From the NCBI RefSeq assembly GCF_024758505.1, contig NZ_CP077970.1:6634001-6698000 (forward strand): a stretch of DNA of 64,000 bases, written 5' to 3'. The notes under the pieces were generated by a model that searched no databases, was not told the origin of the DNA, and was given only the letters and a program-made list of their open reading frames with translations. Position numbers and translations under genes: made by a program. The DNA is from Bradyrhizobium arachidis. GTDB taxonomy: Bacteria; Pseudomonadota; Alphaproteobacteria; Rhizobiales; Xanthobacteraceae. Shown piece after piece: positions 45,833-55,449 of this stretch (the stretch's first letter is position 1; every line of letters starts with the position of its first letter).

Positions 45833-47653
45833 TCAGCGAAATGCCAGTCCGTCGAACCGGCCGCTGTCGCGCCATTCATCGATATATTTGAAATAGGCGT
45901 TTGGCCCGGCGGGATAGCCGACATTGAGCCGGGCTTGCGGGCCGGGTTCGCGTCCCTCGTTGTTGTAGTAGCCCGGCGTGCAGTCGGGCGAGCCGAGCAT
46001 GCGGCCGGCGCCGGTGAGGAGCAGCTCGATCCAGCGGTCTTCGGCCTCCTTCGTCACCTCGACTTCGCCAAAACCGTTCTTGCGCGCGTGGCTGACCGTT
46101 AACGCGATGGTGCGGGCAGCATCGGTCAGATTGTGCGGCACATTGGAGATGAGGTTGGCGCCCTGGGCCGGCTGCACGAAGAATGCGTTGGGGAAGCCGT
46201 GGACGTGGATGCCGTGCTTGCTGCGCATACCCTCGGCCCAATAGTCCGACAGCTTCAGGCCACCTCGTCCCGTCAGATCGAAGCCGGCGCGCCGCTCATA
46301 GGCGGTGCCGACCTCGAAACCGGATGCGTAGATGATGCAGTCAAGTTGATATTCCTTCCCCGCGACGACGACGCCATTGTCCGTGATCTTCTCCACGCCC
46401 TTGCCGTCGGTGTCGACGAGATGCGCACCTGGCCTGTTGAACGCCTGAAGATAGGAGTCGTGGAAGCACGGTCGCTTGCAGAGCTGCCGGTACCAGGCTT
46501 TCAGCTTCGCCGCGGTATCGCGGTCGTGCACGATGGTGTCGACCCGGGCTCGGATCTCCTCCATCTTGCCGAAGTCGGCATCCTCGAAGGCCGCGAGCAT
46601 GTTTTGCGGCGTCCTCTGCTCGCGGGGCAGCTCGATGATCTTGGCGCGAATGCGCCGGCCCAGATCAGTCCAGCCGTCCTGGACGAGATCGATCTCGGCG
46701 GTGCCGCCGGCCTGATTGGCCGTAAAATTCTCCAGCCAGCGCTGCTGCCAGCCTGTCGTCGCGATCCCTGAAAACCAGTCCGGATCGATCGGCGCGTTGT
46801 CGCGAACGTCGACCGATGATGGCGTGCGCTGGAAGACGTAGAGCTCCTTGCAGGCCTGCGCGAGATGCGGCACGCACTGCACGGAGGTCGCGCCCGTGCC
46901 GATGATGCCGACGCGCTTGTCCGCGAGCTTGTGCATCGGTTGACCCAAGGGATCGCCGCCCGTGTAATCGTAGTCCCAGCGGCTGGTGTGGAACGAGTGG
47001 CCCTCAAAGGATTCGATGCCGGGAATGCCCGGCAATTTTGGCACGTGCAGAGGTCCCGTCCCCATCCCGACGAACTGCGCCGTAAAGTCGTCGCCGCGAT
47101 TGGTCCTGATCCTCCAGCGGGAGGCGGCCTGGTCCCAGTCGATGCCCGCGACCTCCGTGTGCAGCAGCGCGTTGTCGTAGAGGCCGAACTGCCGGCCGAT
47201 GCGCTGGCAGTGCGCGAGGATTTCAGGCGCATGCGCATATTTCTCTGACGGCATGTGGCCGGTCTCTTCGAGCAGCGGCATGTAGACCATGGACGCCGTG
47301 TCGCATTGCGCGCCCGGATAGCGATTCCAGTACCAGGTGCCGCCAAAGTCCCCGGCCTTCTCGATGATCCGGACGTCGTCGATGCCGGCCTCCTTGAGCC
47401 GCGCCGCCGTCGCGAGTCCTGCAAAGCCGCCGCCGACGAAGGCAAAAGTGACGTGGTCAGTCTTCGGCGCGCGCGGCGTGACGGGCGTGTAGGGATCGTC
47501 GAGATAGTGGGTGAGTTGGCCCTTGATCTCGATATACTGGTCGTTGCCGTCGGGCCGCAGGCGTTTGTCGCGCTCCTCCCGGTACTTGTTGCGTAGCCAC
47601 TCCTTGTCGATCGAAGCAGCCTGCGGGTCCCGGGATTGATCCGCCATCGTCAT
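45833..47653 (-). CDS. Flavin-containing Baeyer-Villiger-type monooxygenase
   Basis: The 606-aa protein has an FAD Rossmann motif (FVGGGFAGLATAARL) and an NADPH motif (VGIIGTGATSVQCVP). Between them is the BVMO fingerprint FEGHSFHTSRWDY (F-x-G-x3-H-x3-W). It should insert oxygen next to a ketone to make an ester. MTMADQSRD (47653) was chosen; a Met six bases later is possible. It is in a probable operon with the alkylsulfatase and is divergent from the Bug binding protein. Confidence 0.92.
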   Translation of the reverse strand: MTMADQSRDPQAASIDKEWLRNKYREERDKRLRPDGNDQYIEIKGQLTHYLDDPYTPVTPRAPKTDHVTFAFVGGGFAGLATAARLKEAGIDDVRIIEKAGDFGGTWYWNRYPGAQCDTASMVYMPLLEETGHMPSEKYAHAPEILAHCQRIGRQFGLYDNALLHTEVAGIDWDQAASRWRIRTNRGDDFTAQFVGMGTGPLHVPKLPGIPGIESFEGHSFHTSRWDYDYTGGDPLGQPMHKLADKRVGIIGTGATSVQCVPHLAQACKELYVFQRTPSSVDVRDNAPIDPDWFSGIATTGWQQRWLENFTANQAGGTAEIDLVQDGWTDLGRRIRAKIIELPREQRTPQNMLAAFEDADFGKMEEIRARVDTIVHDRDTAAKLKAWYRQLCKRPCFHDSYLQAFNRPGAHLVDTDGKGVEKITDNGVVVAGKEYQLDCIIYASGFEVGTAYERRAGFDLTGRGGLKLSDYWAEGMRSKHGIHVHGFPNAFFVQPAQGANLISNVPHNLTDAARTIALTVSHARKNGFGEVEVTKEAEDRWIELLLTGAGRMLGSPDCTPGYYNNEGREPGPQARLNVGYPAGPNAYFKYIDEWRDSGRFDGLAFR

Positions 47654-47808
47654 GGGGGAAGCCTTTCTGCGGCGTCTGTCGCGCCTTTCATTGTCGCTAT
47701 AGGCCGCATCTAACCGCATCTTAACCCCGGTTCCAACCGGTCCCTTGTGTCCGGCGCGGCGCGCGGTACCATCGGGCCACAAAAATACGCCGCCCCCAGG
47801 AGGAAGGC

Positions 47809-48789
47809 ATGGGCTGGAAGAGAGGCGCTCTCGGCATCGTCGCATGCCTTGTCGCGGAATTCGTAGTCGCGCCTGCTGCACGCGCGCAAAGCGATTATCC
47901 CAACCGTCCCATCCATATCGTGGTGCCCTACCCGGCCGGCGGCATCGTCGACATCGTCGCCCGCACCGTCACCGAGCAGATCGGCCGCGATCTCAAGCAA
48001 TCGATTGTGGTGGAGGCCCGGCCCGGCGCCAACGGCAACATCGCAATGGCGGCCGCTGCGCGCAGCGCGGCCGACGGCTACACCTGGCTCATCACCGGAC
48101 CCGCCGTGCTGGTCAATCCCACCCTCTACAAGGATGCCGGCTGGGAGCCGTTGCGCGACTTCACCTGCGTCGGACTCGCAGTCTGGAATGAGAGCGTGGC
48201 CGTGGTGCCCCCCTCGCTGAAGGTGAAGACGATCGCCGAGCTGGTGGCGCTGGCAAAGGCAAAACCCGGCGAGCTCAACTTTGGCAATCCCGGCGTCGGC
48301 ACCTCGATTGATCTCACGGCGCAGAAATTCTTCCAGGCGGCAAATATCAAGCTCGCCAATGTCGGCTACAAAGGCCAGCCGCCGGCGCTGATCGACCTGA
48401 TCACCAGCCAGATGCACTTTGAGATCGTCTCGTTGGCGCTGGCGCTTCCGCACATCAAGGACGGGACGGTGACGCCGCTCGCCGTATTCACCGACAAGCC
48501 CGTGCCCCAGCTTCCGAACGTGCCGACCATTGCGGAGGCCGGCTTTGCCGAAGCGGCCTATGTGCCCTGGTACGGCATCTACGTGCCGGCTGCGACACCT
48601 GCCCCGCTGGTCGACCGGATCCACCAGGCGATCAACAAGGCGCTGGACAATCCGGCCCTGCAGAAAAAGCTCGCGGTCGCCGACATTCCGGGCAAGCCGA
48701 TGGCGCTCGGCGAACTCGCCACGCTGATGAAGAGCGATTACGACAAGCTTGCGGCGATCGTGAAGGCGAGCGGCATGGTCGGCCAGTAA
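47809..48789 (+). CDS. Bug-family tripartite tricarboxylate transporter substrate-binding protein
   Basis: The 326-aa periplasmic protein has a signal peptide (about residues 1-26, ending AARAQ). It is followed by the Bug/TctC signature YPNRPIHIVVPYPAGGIVDI. The fold is complete. Ligands of the family include carboxylates, nicotinate, adipate or terephthalate. No tctAB genes are adjacent; orphan Bug proteins are common. GGAGGAA precedes ATG 47809. Confidence 0.92.
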   Translation: MGWKRGALGIVACLVAEFVVAPAARAQSDYPNRPIHIVVPYPAGGIVDIVARTVTEQIGRDLKQSIVVEARPGANGNIAMAAAARSAADGYTWLITGPAVLVNPTLYKDAGWEPLRDFTCVGLAVWNESVAVVPPSLKVKTIAELVALAKAKPGELNFGNPGVGTSIDLTAQKFFQAANIKLANVGYKGQPPALIDLITSQMHFEIVSLALALPHIKDGTVTPLAVFTDKPVPQLPNVPTIAEAGFAEAAYVPWYGIYVPAATPAPLVDRIHQAINKALDNPALQKKLAVADIPGKPMALGELATLMKSDYDKLAAIVKASGMVGQ

Positions 48790-48811
48790 GGCCGGACCAC
48801 GCCGCCGTCGC

Positions 48812-50866
48812 TCAGCCTGAGTGCATGCCGAGCACGCGCGGCAACCACAACGTCAGGTCGGGCCAGTAGGTCACGACGACGAGGAAAGCGAGCATCGTCA
48901 GCAGCCACGGCATGACCGCCACCGCGAGCTCGGTGATGCGCATTCGCGCTATCATCGAGGCGACATATAAGTTCAAGCCTACAGGGGGGTGGCAAAGGCC
49001 AACCTCCATGTTGACGTCGATCACGATGCCGAAATGGACGAGATCGATGCCGAGCTTCTTGGCCGCCGGCGCTAGGATCGGCGCCATGATCAGGATGATC
49101 GAGTTCGGCTCCATGAAGTTGCCGGCGAGCAGCAGCAGGATGTTGACCACCAGCAGGAAGCCGACCCAGCCGAGATTCTGCGCCGCGATCCAGTCGGCCA
49201 GCGTCGCCGGCAGGTTCTCGTTGGAGAGCACGAAGGAGAACAGCACCGCGTTGGTGACGATGTAGAGCAGCATCGCACTGGTGTTGGCGGCGCGCAGGAG
49301 CACCCGCGGCACGTCCTTCAGACCTATGGCCTTGTAGACGAAGACCGAAATGAAGAACGAGTAGACCGCGGCCATCGCGGCGGCTTCGGTGGCCGTGAAC
49401 AGGCCGCTATAGATGCCGCCGATGATGATGACGACCAGCATCAAGCCCCAGATGCTCTCGCGGAAGGTGCGCACCGTCTCGCTCCAGCTCGCCTTGGGCA
49501 GGCGCGGATAGTCGCGCTTGCGTGCGATCCACCAGGTGACGATGCACAGCATCGTGGTGAGCATCGTGCCGGGCAACAGGCCGGCGACGAACAGCGCGCC
49601 GATCGAGGTGTTGGTCGCGACCGCATAGACGATCTTCGGGATCGACGGCAGCATCAGGATGCCGAGCGAGCCGGCAACCGTGATGATGCCCGCGCCGAAG
49701 CGCATGGGGTAGCCGTGACGGACCATCTCCGGCAGCACGATCGCGCCGATGGCAGCAACGGTCGCGACGCTCGATCCGCACACCAGCGCGAACATCGCAC
49801 AGGCGACGATGCCGGCGAGACCGAGGCCGCCATACCAGTGCCCGATCAGCGAGGTGGCAAAATTGATCATGCGGCGCGCGACGCCGCCGTGGGTCAGGAA
49901 GTTGCCGGCGAGGATAAAGAACGGGATCGCCATGATCTCAAAGCTCTCGATGCCCGTGAAGAGCTTCATCGAGACCGCTTCGATCGGCACCGTCGTCAGC
50001 GTGAACAGGAACGTCATCACGGTGAGGCCGAGCGCGATGGAGACCGGCACGCCGGTCAGCATCAGCGCGATCAGCAGCGCGAATACCGTGGCCGCGCGCA
50101 GCGCAGGCGGCAGCACGATGATGCCGGCCTTCTCGCCGAGACAGATCGCCAGGATCAGGATCGGCGCCAGGATCAGGATGACACCAAGCGGACTGACCTT
50201 GCGGGCGGCAGCCTTGGTGGCGGCGCCTGCGGGCTGCGGATGCAGCGCGGGCGAGCCGTCGGCCTGCACGCCCTCGACATGGCTTTCGTCGTGATGCGGC
50301 AACTGGCCGGTCCAGTAGTAGAACCACGCGACCTGGAGGAAGCGGTAGCACATCAGGCTGGAGCCGAGCGGGATCGCCGAATAGATGATCCACATCGGCG
50401 CTTCGAGGTCGTTCGACTGCTGACCGGTGTGGAACATGCCGCCCACGAAGGAGTAGCCGAAAGCCGCGATCATGCCGGTGAAGAACGCGCCACACAGCAG
50501 CGCAAACAGGATGACGTGCTTGCGGGAGTGCTCGGGCAGCCGGTTGACCAGGAGGTCGACGCCGACATGGATGCCGGTGCGCACGCCGTAGGCGGCGCCG
50601 AACTTCGCCATCCAGATGAACATGTAGATGCAAAGTTCCTGCGCCCAGGACACGTCGAGCGCGGCAAGCCAGGTGAACGTGGCGTTGGCGGGGACGGCGA
50701 TGAAGGTCAATCCGCGCGCGGTCGCCCATCGCGCGATGTCGATCGAGAGGCCGGTCCCGTAGCGGTGCAGAACGGCGAAGAAGATCAGCGTCGTTGCGGC
50801 CGCGATGAGGGTGGCGATCAGCCATTCCTCAAGATGGTCGAGCACGCGATTGATCACACGAAGCAC
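48812..50866 (-). CDS. TRAP transporter fused permease (DctQ-DctM)
   Basis: The 684-aa membrane protein joins DctQ (residues about 1-190, four spans; VSWAQELCIYMFIWMAKFGA) and DctM (about 230-684, 12 spans; FFILAGNFLTHGGVARRM). A cytoplasmic linker of about 30 residues lies between. It imports a C4-dicarboxylate-like or other acid using a sodium or proton gradient. The start is GTG at 50866 with GGGGGG at good spacing. The binding-protein gene lies 103 bp upstream with a stem-loop between. Confidence 0.93.
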   Translation of the reverse strand: MLRVINRVLDHLEEWLIATLIAAATTLIFFAVLHRYGTGLSIDIARWATARGLTFIAVPANATFTWLAALDVSWAQELCIYMFIWMAKFGAAYGVRTGIHVGVDLLVNRLPEHSRKHVILFALLCGAFFTGMIAAFGYSFVGGMFHTGQQSNDLEAPMWIIYSAIPLGSSLMCYRFLQVAWFYYWTGQLPHHDESHVEGVQADGSPALHPQPAGAATKAAARKVSPLGVILILAPILILAICLGEKAGIIVLPPALRAATVFALLIALMLTGVPVSIALGLTVMTFLFTLTTVPIEAVSMKLFTGIESFEIMAIPFFILAGNFLTHGGVARRMINFATSLIGHWYGGLGLAGIVACAMFALVCGSSVATVAAIGAIVLPEMVRHGYPMRFGAGIITVAGSLGILMLPSIPKIVYAVATNTSIGALFVAGLLPGTMLTTMLCIVTWWIARKRDYPRLPKASWSETVRTFRESIWGLMLVVIIIGGIYSGLFTATEAAAMAAVYSFFISVFVYKAIGLKDVPRVLLRAANTSAMLLYIVTNAVLFSFVLSNENLPATLADWIAAQNLGWVGFLLVVNILLLLAGNFMEPNSIILIMAPILAPAAKKLGIDLVHFGIVIDVNMEVGLCHPPVGLNLYVASMIARMRITELAVAVMPWLLTMLAFLVVVTYWPDLTLWLPRVLGMHSG

Positions 50867-50890
50867 GAGAGTCCCCCCATTCTCAGACCG

Positions 50891-50924
50891 AAACGGCCGG
50901 GAGCGCGATCACTCCCGACCGTTT
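50891..50924 (-). promoter_or_regulatory. Stem-loop between TRAP binding-protein and permease genes
   Basis: A 13-bp stem (50891-50903 with 50912-50924; one U-G wobble on the minus strand) encloses an 8-base loop. It lies inside the TRAP operon. On the minus strand only three U follow, so partial termination or RNA protection is more likely than full termination. Confidence 0.7.
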
Positions 50925-50969
50925 TTCTCGTTATGTGCCAGCGCCGGCGGTCCAGGACCAAGGCGCCGG

Positions 50970-51971
50970 TCAATTCATCTTGACGTCGAGTTCCTTGGCG
51001 ACGAGGTCAAGAACCTCCTGCCCGACCCGGCCCTTCGCCCATTTGTAAGTCGGCTGCATCGCCTCCTGCCACGCCTTGCGGTCGGCATCGGTCAGATAGT
51101 GCAGCGTGGTCTTGCCCGACTTCTTGATCTCGGCGAGCGCGTCGTCGTTCTCCTTGCGCGCAATCGAGTTGGTGTAATCGGTCGCGTCCGTCATCGCCTT
51201 CTCGAGCTGGGTGCGGATATCAGGCGGCAGGCCCGACCAGAACTTCGAGTTGACGATCACGGCATATTGCAGATGCGCGTGATAGGAGACGGTGATGTCC
51301 TTCTGCACCTCGAAGAATTTTTGCGTCAGATAGTTCGAGGCGGTGTTCTCGCAACCGTCGACCACGCCGGTCTGCAGCGCCTGGTAGACTTCGGAGAATG
51401 CCATGATCTGCGGGATCGAGCCGACGAGGCGGAAATATTGGTCGGCGACCTTCGAGCCGGAGATCCTGAACTTCAGTCCCTGAAAATCCGTCGGCTTTGT
51501 CAGCGCGCGGTTGGAGGAGACCATGTGGAAGCCGTTGTCCCAGTAGGCGAGGCCCGTGATGCCCTTGGCCTCGAGCTTCTGGAACAGCCACTTGCCGACC
51601 GTGCCCTTCATGGCGTTGGAATAGGTCTCGTCGTCCTTGAACAGCCAGGGCAGGTCGAGCGCCTCGAACTCCTTCACTCCGAGCGGCGCGAACTTCGCGG
51701 TCGAAGGCGCGAGCATTTGCACGGAGCCGAGCTGCAGCGCCTCGATCTCCTCCTTGTCCTTATAGAGAGACGAGTTCGGGTAGACCTCGACCTTGACCTT
51801 GCCGTCGGTGTACTTCTCGGCGAGCTCCTTGAACTTGAGCGCGCCCTTGCCCTTCGGCGTATCATTGGCGACGACGTGGCTGAATTTGATGACGATCGGG
51901 CTTTGAGCCATGACGGACGCGGGAGCCAGCACAATGGCGGCCGCCGCAACCGCAAGAAGCAGTTTGCGCAT
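50970..51971 (-). CDS. TRAP transporter substrate-binding protein (DctP family)
   Basis: The 333-aa periplasmic protein has a signal peptide (MRKLLLAVAAAAIVLAPASV, ending VMAQ). It is followed by the DctP domain (GSVQMLAPSTAKFAPLGVKE and the WGLRKF-like GLKFRISGSKVADQYFRLVG). It captures a carboxylate for the fused permease. ATG 51971 has GGGAGG seven bases upstream; the Met at 51989 does not. Confidence 0.93.
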   Translation of the reverse strand: MRKLLLAVAAAAIVLAPASVMAQSPIVIKFSHVVANDTPKGKGALKFKELAEKYTDGKVKVEVYPNSSLYKDKEEIEALQLGSVQMLAPSTAKFAPLGVKEFEALDLPWLFKDDETYSNAMKGTVGKWLFQKLEAKGITGLAYWDNGFHMVSSNRALTKPTDFQGLKFRISGSKVADQYFRLVGSIPQIMAFSEVYQALQTGVVDGCENTASNYLTQKFFEVQKDITVSYHAHLQYAVIVNSKFWSGLPPDIRTQLEKAMTDATDYTNSIARKENDDALAEIKKSGKTTLHYLTDADRKAWQEAMQPTYKWAKGRVGQEVLDLVAKELDVKMN

Positions 51972-52172
51972 CAGATAACCTCCCAACAACCTGGAAACCG
52001 GTTCTTTTTTCTTACGTTTCCGGTCTCAGTAGTGGCAGCAAACCGCCACTCGAACAACTAGACCTAAGCCGAACTTGGCGCGGGTCTAAATCGTCTTGAT
52101 CAGCTTTGTATACGCAATGCCCGGCCCGCTCCAGTCCCGGAACGCGCGGCCCGCGCGGATCGGTCCGCTCGG

Positions 52173-52946
52173 TTAACTCCTGCGCTGGGCGACGATGAAC
52201 AGCCGCCGGAACGGGAACAGGGTCTGCCCCGCCGCATTCTTCGGATATGCTTTTGCAACGCGCTCGCCATAGGCGGCCTCGAAGGCGGCCTTCTCTTCGC
52301 CCTGCAACACGTCGAGATAGCGGGTCAGCCAGGTGCCCTTGGTCCATTCCTTGACCGGGTTTTCACCCTCAAGGACCTGGAGATATTCGGTCTCCCAGAT
52401 GTCGATATTTTGGGAAAGGGATGAAAGAAGGTCGTGATAGAAGGCCGGCCCTTCGACCGGCGGCGGAGTCACGAGATGCGCGACCTTCGATCGCCAGGGT
52501 CCGTTCAGCGCAGTCTCGCCGATCAGCACATGCGAGGGCGCGGTGAAATTGCGTGGCATCTGCACCGCAAGCATGCCGCCGGAGGCGACCCTGTCCATCA
52601 GCAACGGGAAGAGTGCCGCGTGATTGGGCAGCCAGTGCAGCGCGGCATTGGAATAGATCAGGTCATATTGCTGTGCGGGATGCCACTGGCCGAGGTCCTC
52701 GTGCACCCATTCCACGTCGGGCGCAGCTTTCCGGCCCGCTGCAACCATCTCGGCCGATCCCTCCACGCCGGTCACATCCGCGCTCGGCCAGCGCTCCTTG
52801 ATGAGCTTGGTGACATTGCCGGCGCCTGCGCCGAGGTCGGCGATGGTGTGCACGGCGAAATCCGGAATCCGCATGAGGAGATCGACCGCCGGACGCAGCC
52901 GGTGACCGGAGAATTTCAGATATTGCTGCGGATCCCAGACCATCAT
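52173..52946 (-). CDS. tam: Trans-aconitate 2-methyltransferase
   Basis: The 257-aa SAM-dependent methyltransferase begins VWDPQQYLKFSGHRLRPAVD, the Tam signature. SAM motif I is IADLGAGAGNVTKLI, and other motifs include YSNAALHWLPNH and MPRNFTAPSHVLI. It methylates trans-aconitate, an inhibitor of the TCA cycle, or a similar acid. It is divergent from the SDR gene. Confidence 0.92.
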   Translation of the reverse strand: MMVWDPQQYLKFSGHRLRPAVDLLMRIPDFAVHTIADLGAGAGNVTKLIKERWPSADVTGVEGSAEMVAAGRKAAPDVEWVHEDLGQWHPAQQYDLIYSNAALHWLPNHAALFPLLMDRVASGGMLAVQMPRNFTAPSHVLIGETALNGPWRSKVAHLVTPPPVEGPAFYHDLLSSLSQNIDIWETEYLQVLEGENPVKEWTKGTWLTRYLDVLQGEEKAAFEAAYGERVAKAYPKNAAGQTLFPFRRLFIVAQRRS

Positions 52947-53077
52947 CGCGCCTTTTCTTTTTCGTGTTTCCTTCGTTGCCCGCCTTGGTTACCACTGCTC
53001 GTCCCGGTCGGGCAATTCATCCGATCGGGACAGGGCTGGAAACCAGTAGCAACACGACACAAGAAAAAGAGAGCGTC

Positions 53078-53821
53078 ATGGACCTCGGGCTCAAATCGAA
53101 AACCGCCGTAGTGACGGGTGCAAGCATCGGCATCGGTCGCGCCATCGCGAAGGGACTGGCCGCCGAAGGCGTACGTGTCGTGGCTGTGGCCCGACGCAAG
53201 GAATTGCTGGACCAGTTGGTGCAGGAGATCGGCGGCAACGCAGTCACACCGTTCGAGCAGGACGTGATGGCAAAGGATTCGGCCGAGAGGCTCTCGGCCT
53301 TCGCGCTGAAGGAGCTCGGCCATGTCGACATCCTCATCAACAATGCCGGCGGCAGCCGGCCGCTGCCGGTCGATGCGCCCGACAGCAAATGGGACGAGGC
53401 GATCGCCCTCAACTTCACGAGCTACCGCCGTATCGCGCATGCGCTGTTGCCGCAGATGGTGGCGCGCAACTGGGGCCGCATCGTCAACATCACCGGCAAG
53501 TCGGAGCCGGAAGGACTGAACGCCGCGTTTGCCGCGAAAGCTGCCGTGCACGCCTGGGCAAAGGGCCTGTCGCGCGAGATCGGCAAGCACGGCATCACCA
53601 TCAACTGCATTCCGCCGGGCCGCATCATGAGCGAGCAGATCCGCCGCAACTATCCGCCGGACTATCGCGAGCGGTTCGCCGAGGAGGAAATCCCGGTCGG
53701 CTATTGGGGCGAGCCGGAAGACCTCGCGGCGCTCGCGGTGTTCCTGTGCTCGCCGGTGGCGCGCTACATCACGGGCACGGTGATTCCGGTGGACGGCGGG
53801 TTGCGGCGATATCAGTTCTGA
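53078..53821 (+). CDS. Short-chain dehydrogenase/reductase
   Basis: The 247-aa SDR has the cofactor motif TGASIGIGRAIAKGL and the NNAG motif (INNAGG). At the usual Tyr-x3-Lys site the sequence is AFAAKAAVHA, so the catalytic Tyr is replaced by Phe although the Lys remains. The Ser position reads TGKSEPEG. Classical dehydrogenase activity is therefore uncertain. ATG 53078 has an AAAGAGAG leader. The frame opens upstream to 52964 without SDR features. Confidence 0.85.
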   Translation: MDLGLKSKTAVVTGASIGIGRAIAKGLAAEGVRVVAVARRKELLDQLVQEIGGNAVTPFEQDVMAKDSAERLSAFALKELGHVDILINNAGGSRPLPVDAPDSKWDEAIALNFTSYRRIAHALLPQMVARNWGRIVNITGKSEPEGLNAAFAAKAAVHAWAKGLSREIGKHGITINCIPPGRIMSEQIRRNYPPDYRERFAEEEIPVGYWGEPEDLAALAVFLCSPVARYITGTVIPVDGGLRRYQF

Positions 53822-53963
53822 ACCGCGCAAATCACGACCGCGTCACCCCACCGCTCACCGCATGGACATCATGCGTCCCGGCGTCTGCAGCAGAACGACG
53901 GGGCGTAGTACATCCGGGACATCCTACCGCCGACATCGGCTCTCCCGGAGACACGCGCAGGCA

Positions 53964-55352
53964 ATGACCATCACGTTACCTGCGTCCGCACGCGAGCCCG
54001 AGCATTCCATCACCGACGGCCTGCCGGCCGAGCGCCGGCCCTGGGCGGTCGGCGCGATCTTCACCGCGCTCGCGATGGCCTCGCTCGACACCGCGATCGC
54101 CAACATCGCCCTGCCCGCGATGGCCGCTGACCTCCACGTCACCCCGGAGCAGGTGATCTGGGTGGTCAACGTCTATCAGATAGCCGTCGTCGCAACGCTG
54201 CTGCCGCTTGGCGCGCTCGGCGAGATCGTCGGCCACCAGCGCATCTATCTCGGCGGGCTCATCCTGTTCACGATCGCCTCGCTGTTCTGCGCCGTGGCGT
54301 GGTCGTTGCCGAGTCTCCTGATCGCGCGCACGCTGCAGGGCCTGGGCGCCAGCGGCGTCATGGCCGTGAACATCGCGCTCGTGCGCTTCGTCTATCCCTC
54401 GCGCATGCTCGGCCGCGGGCTCGGCCACAACGCACTCGTCGTCGCGACTGCGCTCACTTTCGGCCCGACGATCGCTTCCGCCATCCTGTCGGTCGGAAGC
54501 TGGCCGTGGCTGTTTGCGATCAACCTGCCGTTCGGATTGGTCGCGATCGGCATCGGCTTTGCGACCCTGCCGAAGACGCCGCGCGCCGGGCACAGATTCG
54601 ATTTCCTCGGTGCGGTACTGGCCGCGATCTGCCTCAGCCTGTTCATCACCGGGATCGGCAGCGCCGCGCACATGCTCTCGCCGCTTCTCGTCGGCATCGA
54701 GCTGATCGTGGCGCTCGTCCTCGGCGTTGCGCTGGCGCGCCGGCACGCCGACCATCCGGCGCCGATGCTTCCGATCGACCTGTTCGCCCGGCCGATGTTC
54801 GCACTGTCGGCAGCGACCGCGGTGTGTGCGTTTACCGCGCAAGGCCTCGCCTTCGTCGCTCTGCCGTTCTACCTCGAAGAAGTTTTGCAGCGCTCGCAGG
54901 TGGAGACCGGCTTCTTCATGACGCCATGGCCGCTGGTGGTCGGCATCATGGCGCCGATCGCCGGTCACCTCTCGGACCGGCATCCCGTCGGCGTGCTCGG
55001 CGGCATCGGCTGCGTCGCGCTCGGCGCGGGGATGGCGCTGCTCGCAACGCTGCCCGACCATCCCGGAACGGTCGACATCATCTGGCGCATGATGGTGTGC
55101 GGGATCGGCTTCGGCTTCTACCAGGCGCCCAACATGCGCGCCCTGATGTCGAGCGCGCCGCCGCACCGATCCGGCAGCGCTAGCGGCATCGTCGCGACCG
55201 CCCGCCTGACCGGACAAACAATGGGCGCAGCGCTCGCCGCGCTCTGCTTTGCGCTGTCCGGGCACGACGGTGCCACCCTGGCGCTGGCGCTCGGCGCGGG
55301 GTTTGCCACGCTCGGCAGCGTGCTGAGTTTTCTGCGATTGACGGTGAAGTAG
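53964..55352 (+). CDS. MFS drug-efflux transporter (DHA2/EmrB-QacA type)
   Basis: The 462-aa protein has 14 predicted spans. The start at 53964 (MTITLPASAREPEH) precedes AIFTALAMASLDTAIANIAL, the conserved DHA2 first span (motif D1). Motif A-like GALGEIVGHQRIYLGGL and motif C-like LGASGVMAVNIALVRF are seen. It should expel hydrophobic drugs or natural products with protons. No regulator is adjacent. Confidence 0.9.
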   Translation: MTITLPASAREPEHSITDGLPAERRPWAVGAIFTALAMASLDTAIANIALPAMAADLHVTPEQVIWVVNVYQIAVVATLLPLGALGEIVGHQRIYLGGLILFTIASLFCAVAWSLPSLLIARTLQGLGASGVMAVNIALVRFVYPSRMLGRGLGHNALVVATALTFGPTIASAILSVGSWPWLFAINLPFGLVAIGIGFATLPKTPRAGHRFDFLGAVLAAICLSLFITGIGSAAHMLSPLLVGIELIVALVLGVALARRHADHPAPMLPIDLFARPMFALSAATAVCAFTAQGLAFVALPFYLEEVLQRSQVETGFFMTPWPLVVGIMAPIAGHLSDRHPVGVLGGIGCVALGAGMALLATLPDHPGTVDIIWRMMVCGIGFGFYQAPNMRALMSSAPPHRSGSASGIVATARLTGQTMGAALAALCFALSGHDGATLALALGAGFATLGSVLSFLRLTVK

Positions 55353-55449
55353 TGCCGAAGTCGCGGCGCAACGCATATTCGGACTAGTCAGGCGGCGCGC
55401 GGACGCTAGTATCCCATCCTAACAAACGAGTCACAGGGAGAGAGACACA

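Noticed and set aside
49715..50983. 422-aa open frame on the plus strand opposite the TRAP permease
   Set aside because: Shadow of DctQM; low-complexity Arg/Asp/Gln composition and no ribosome site.
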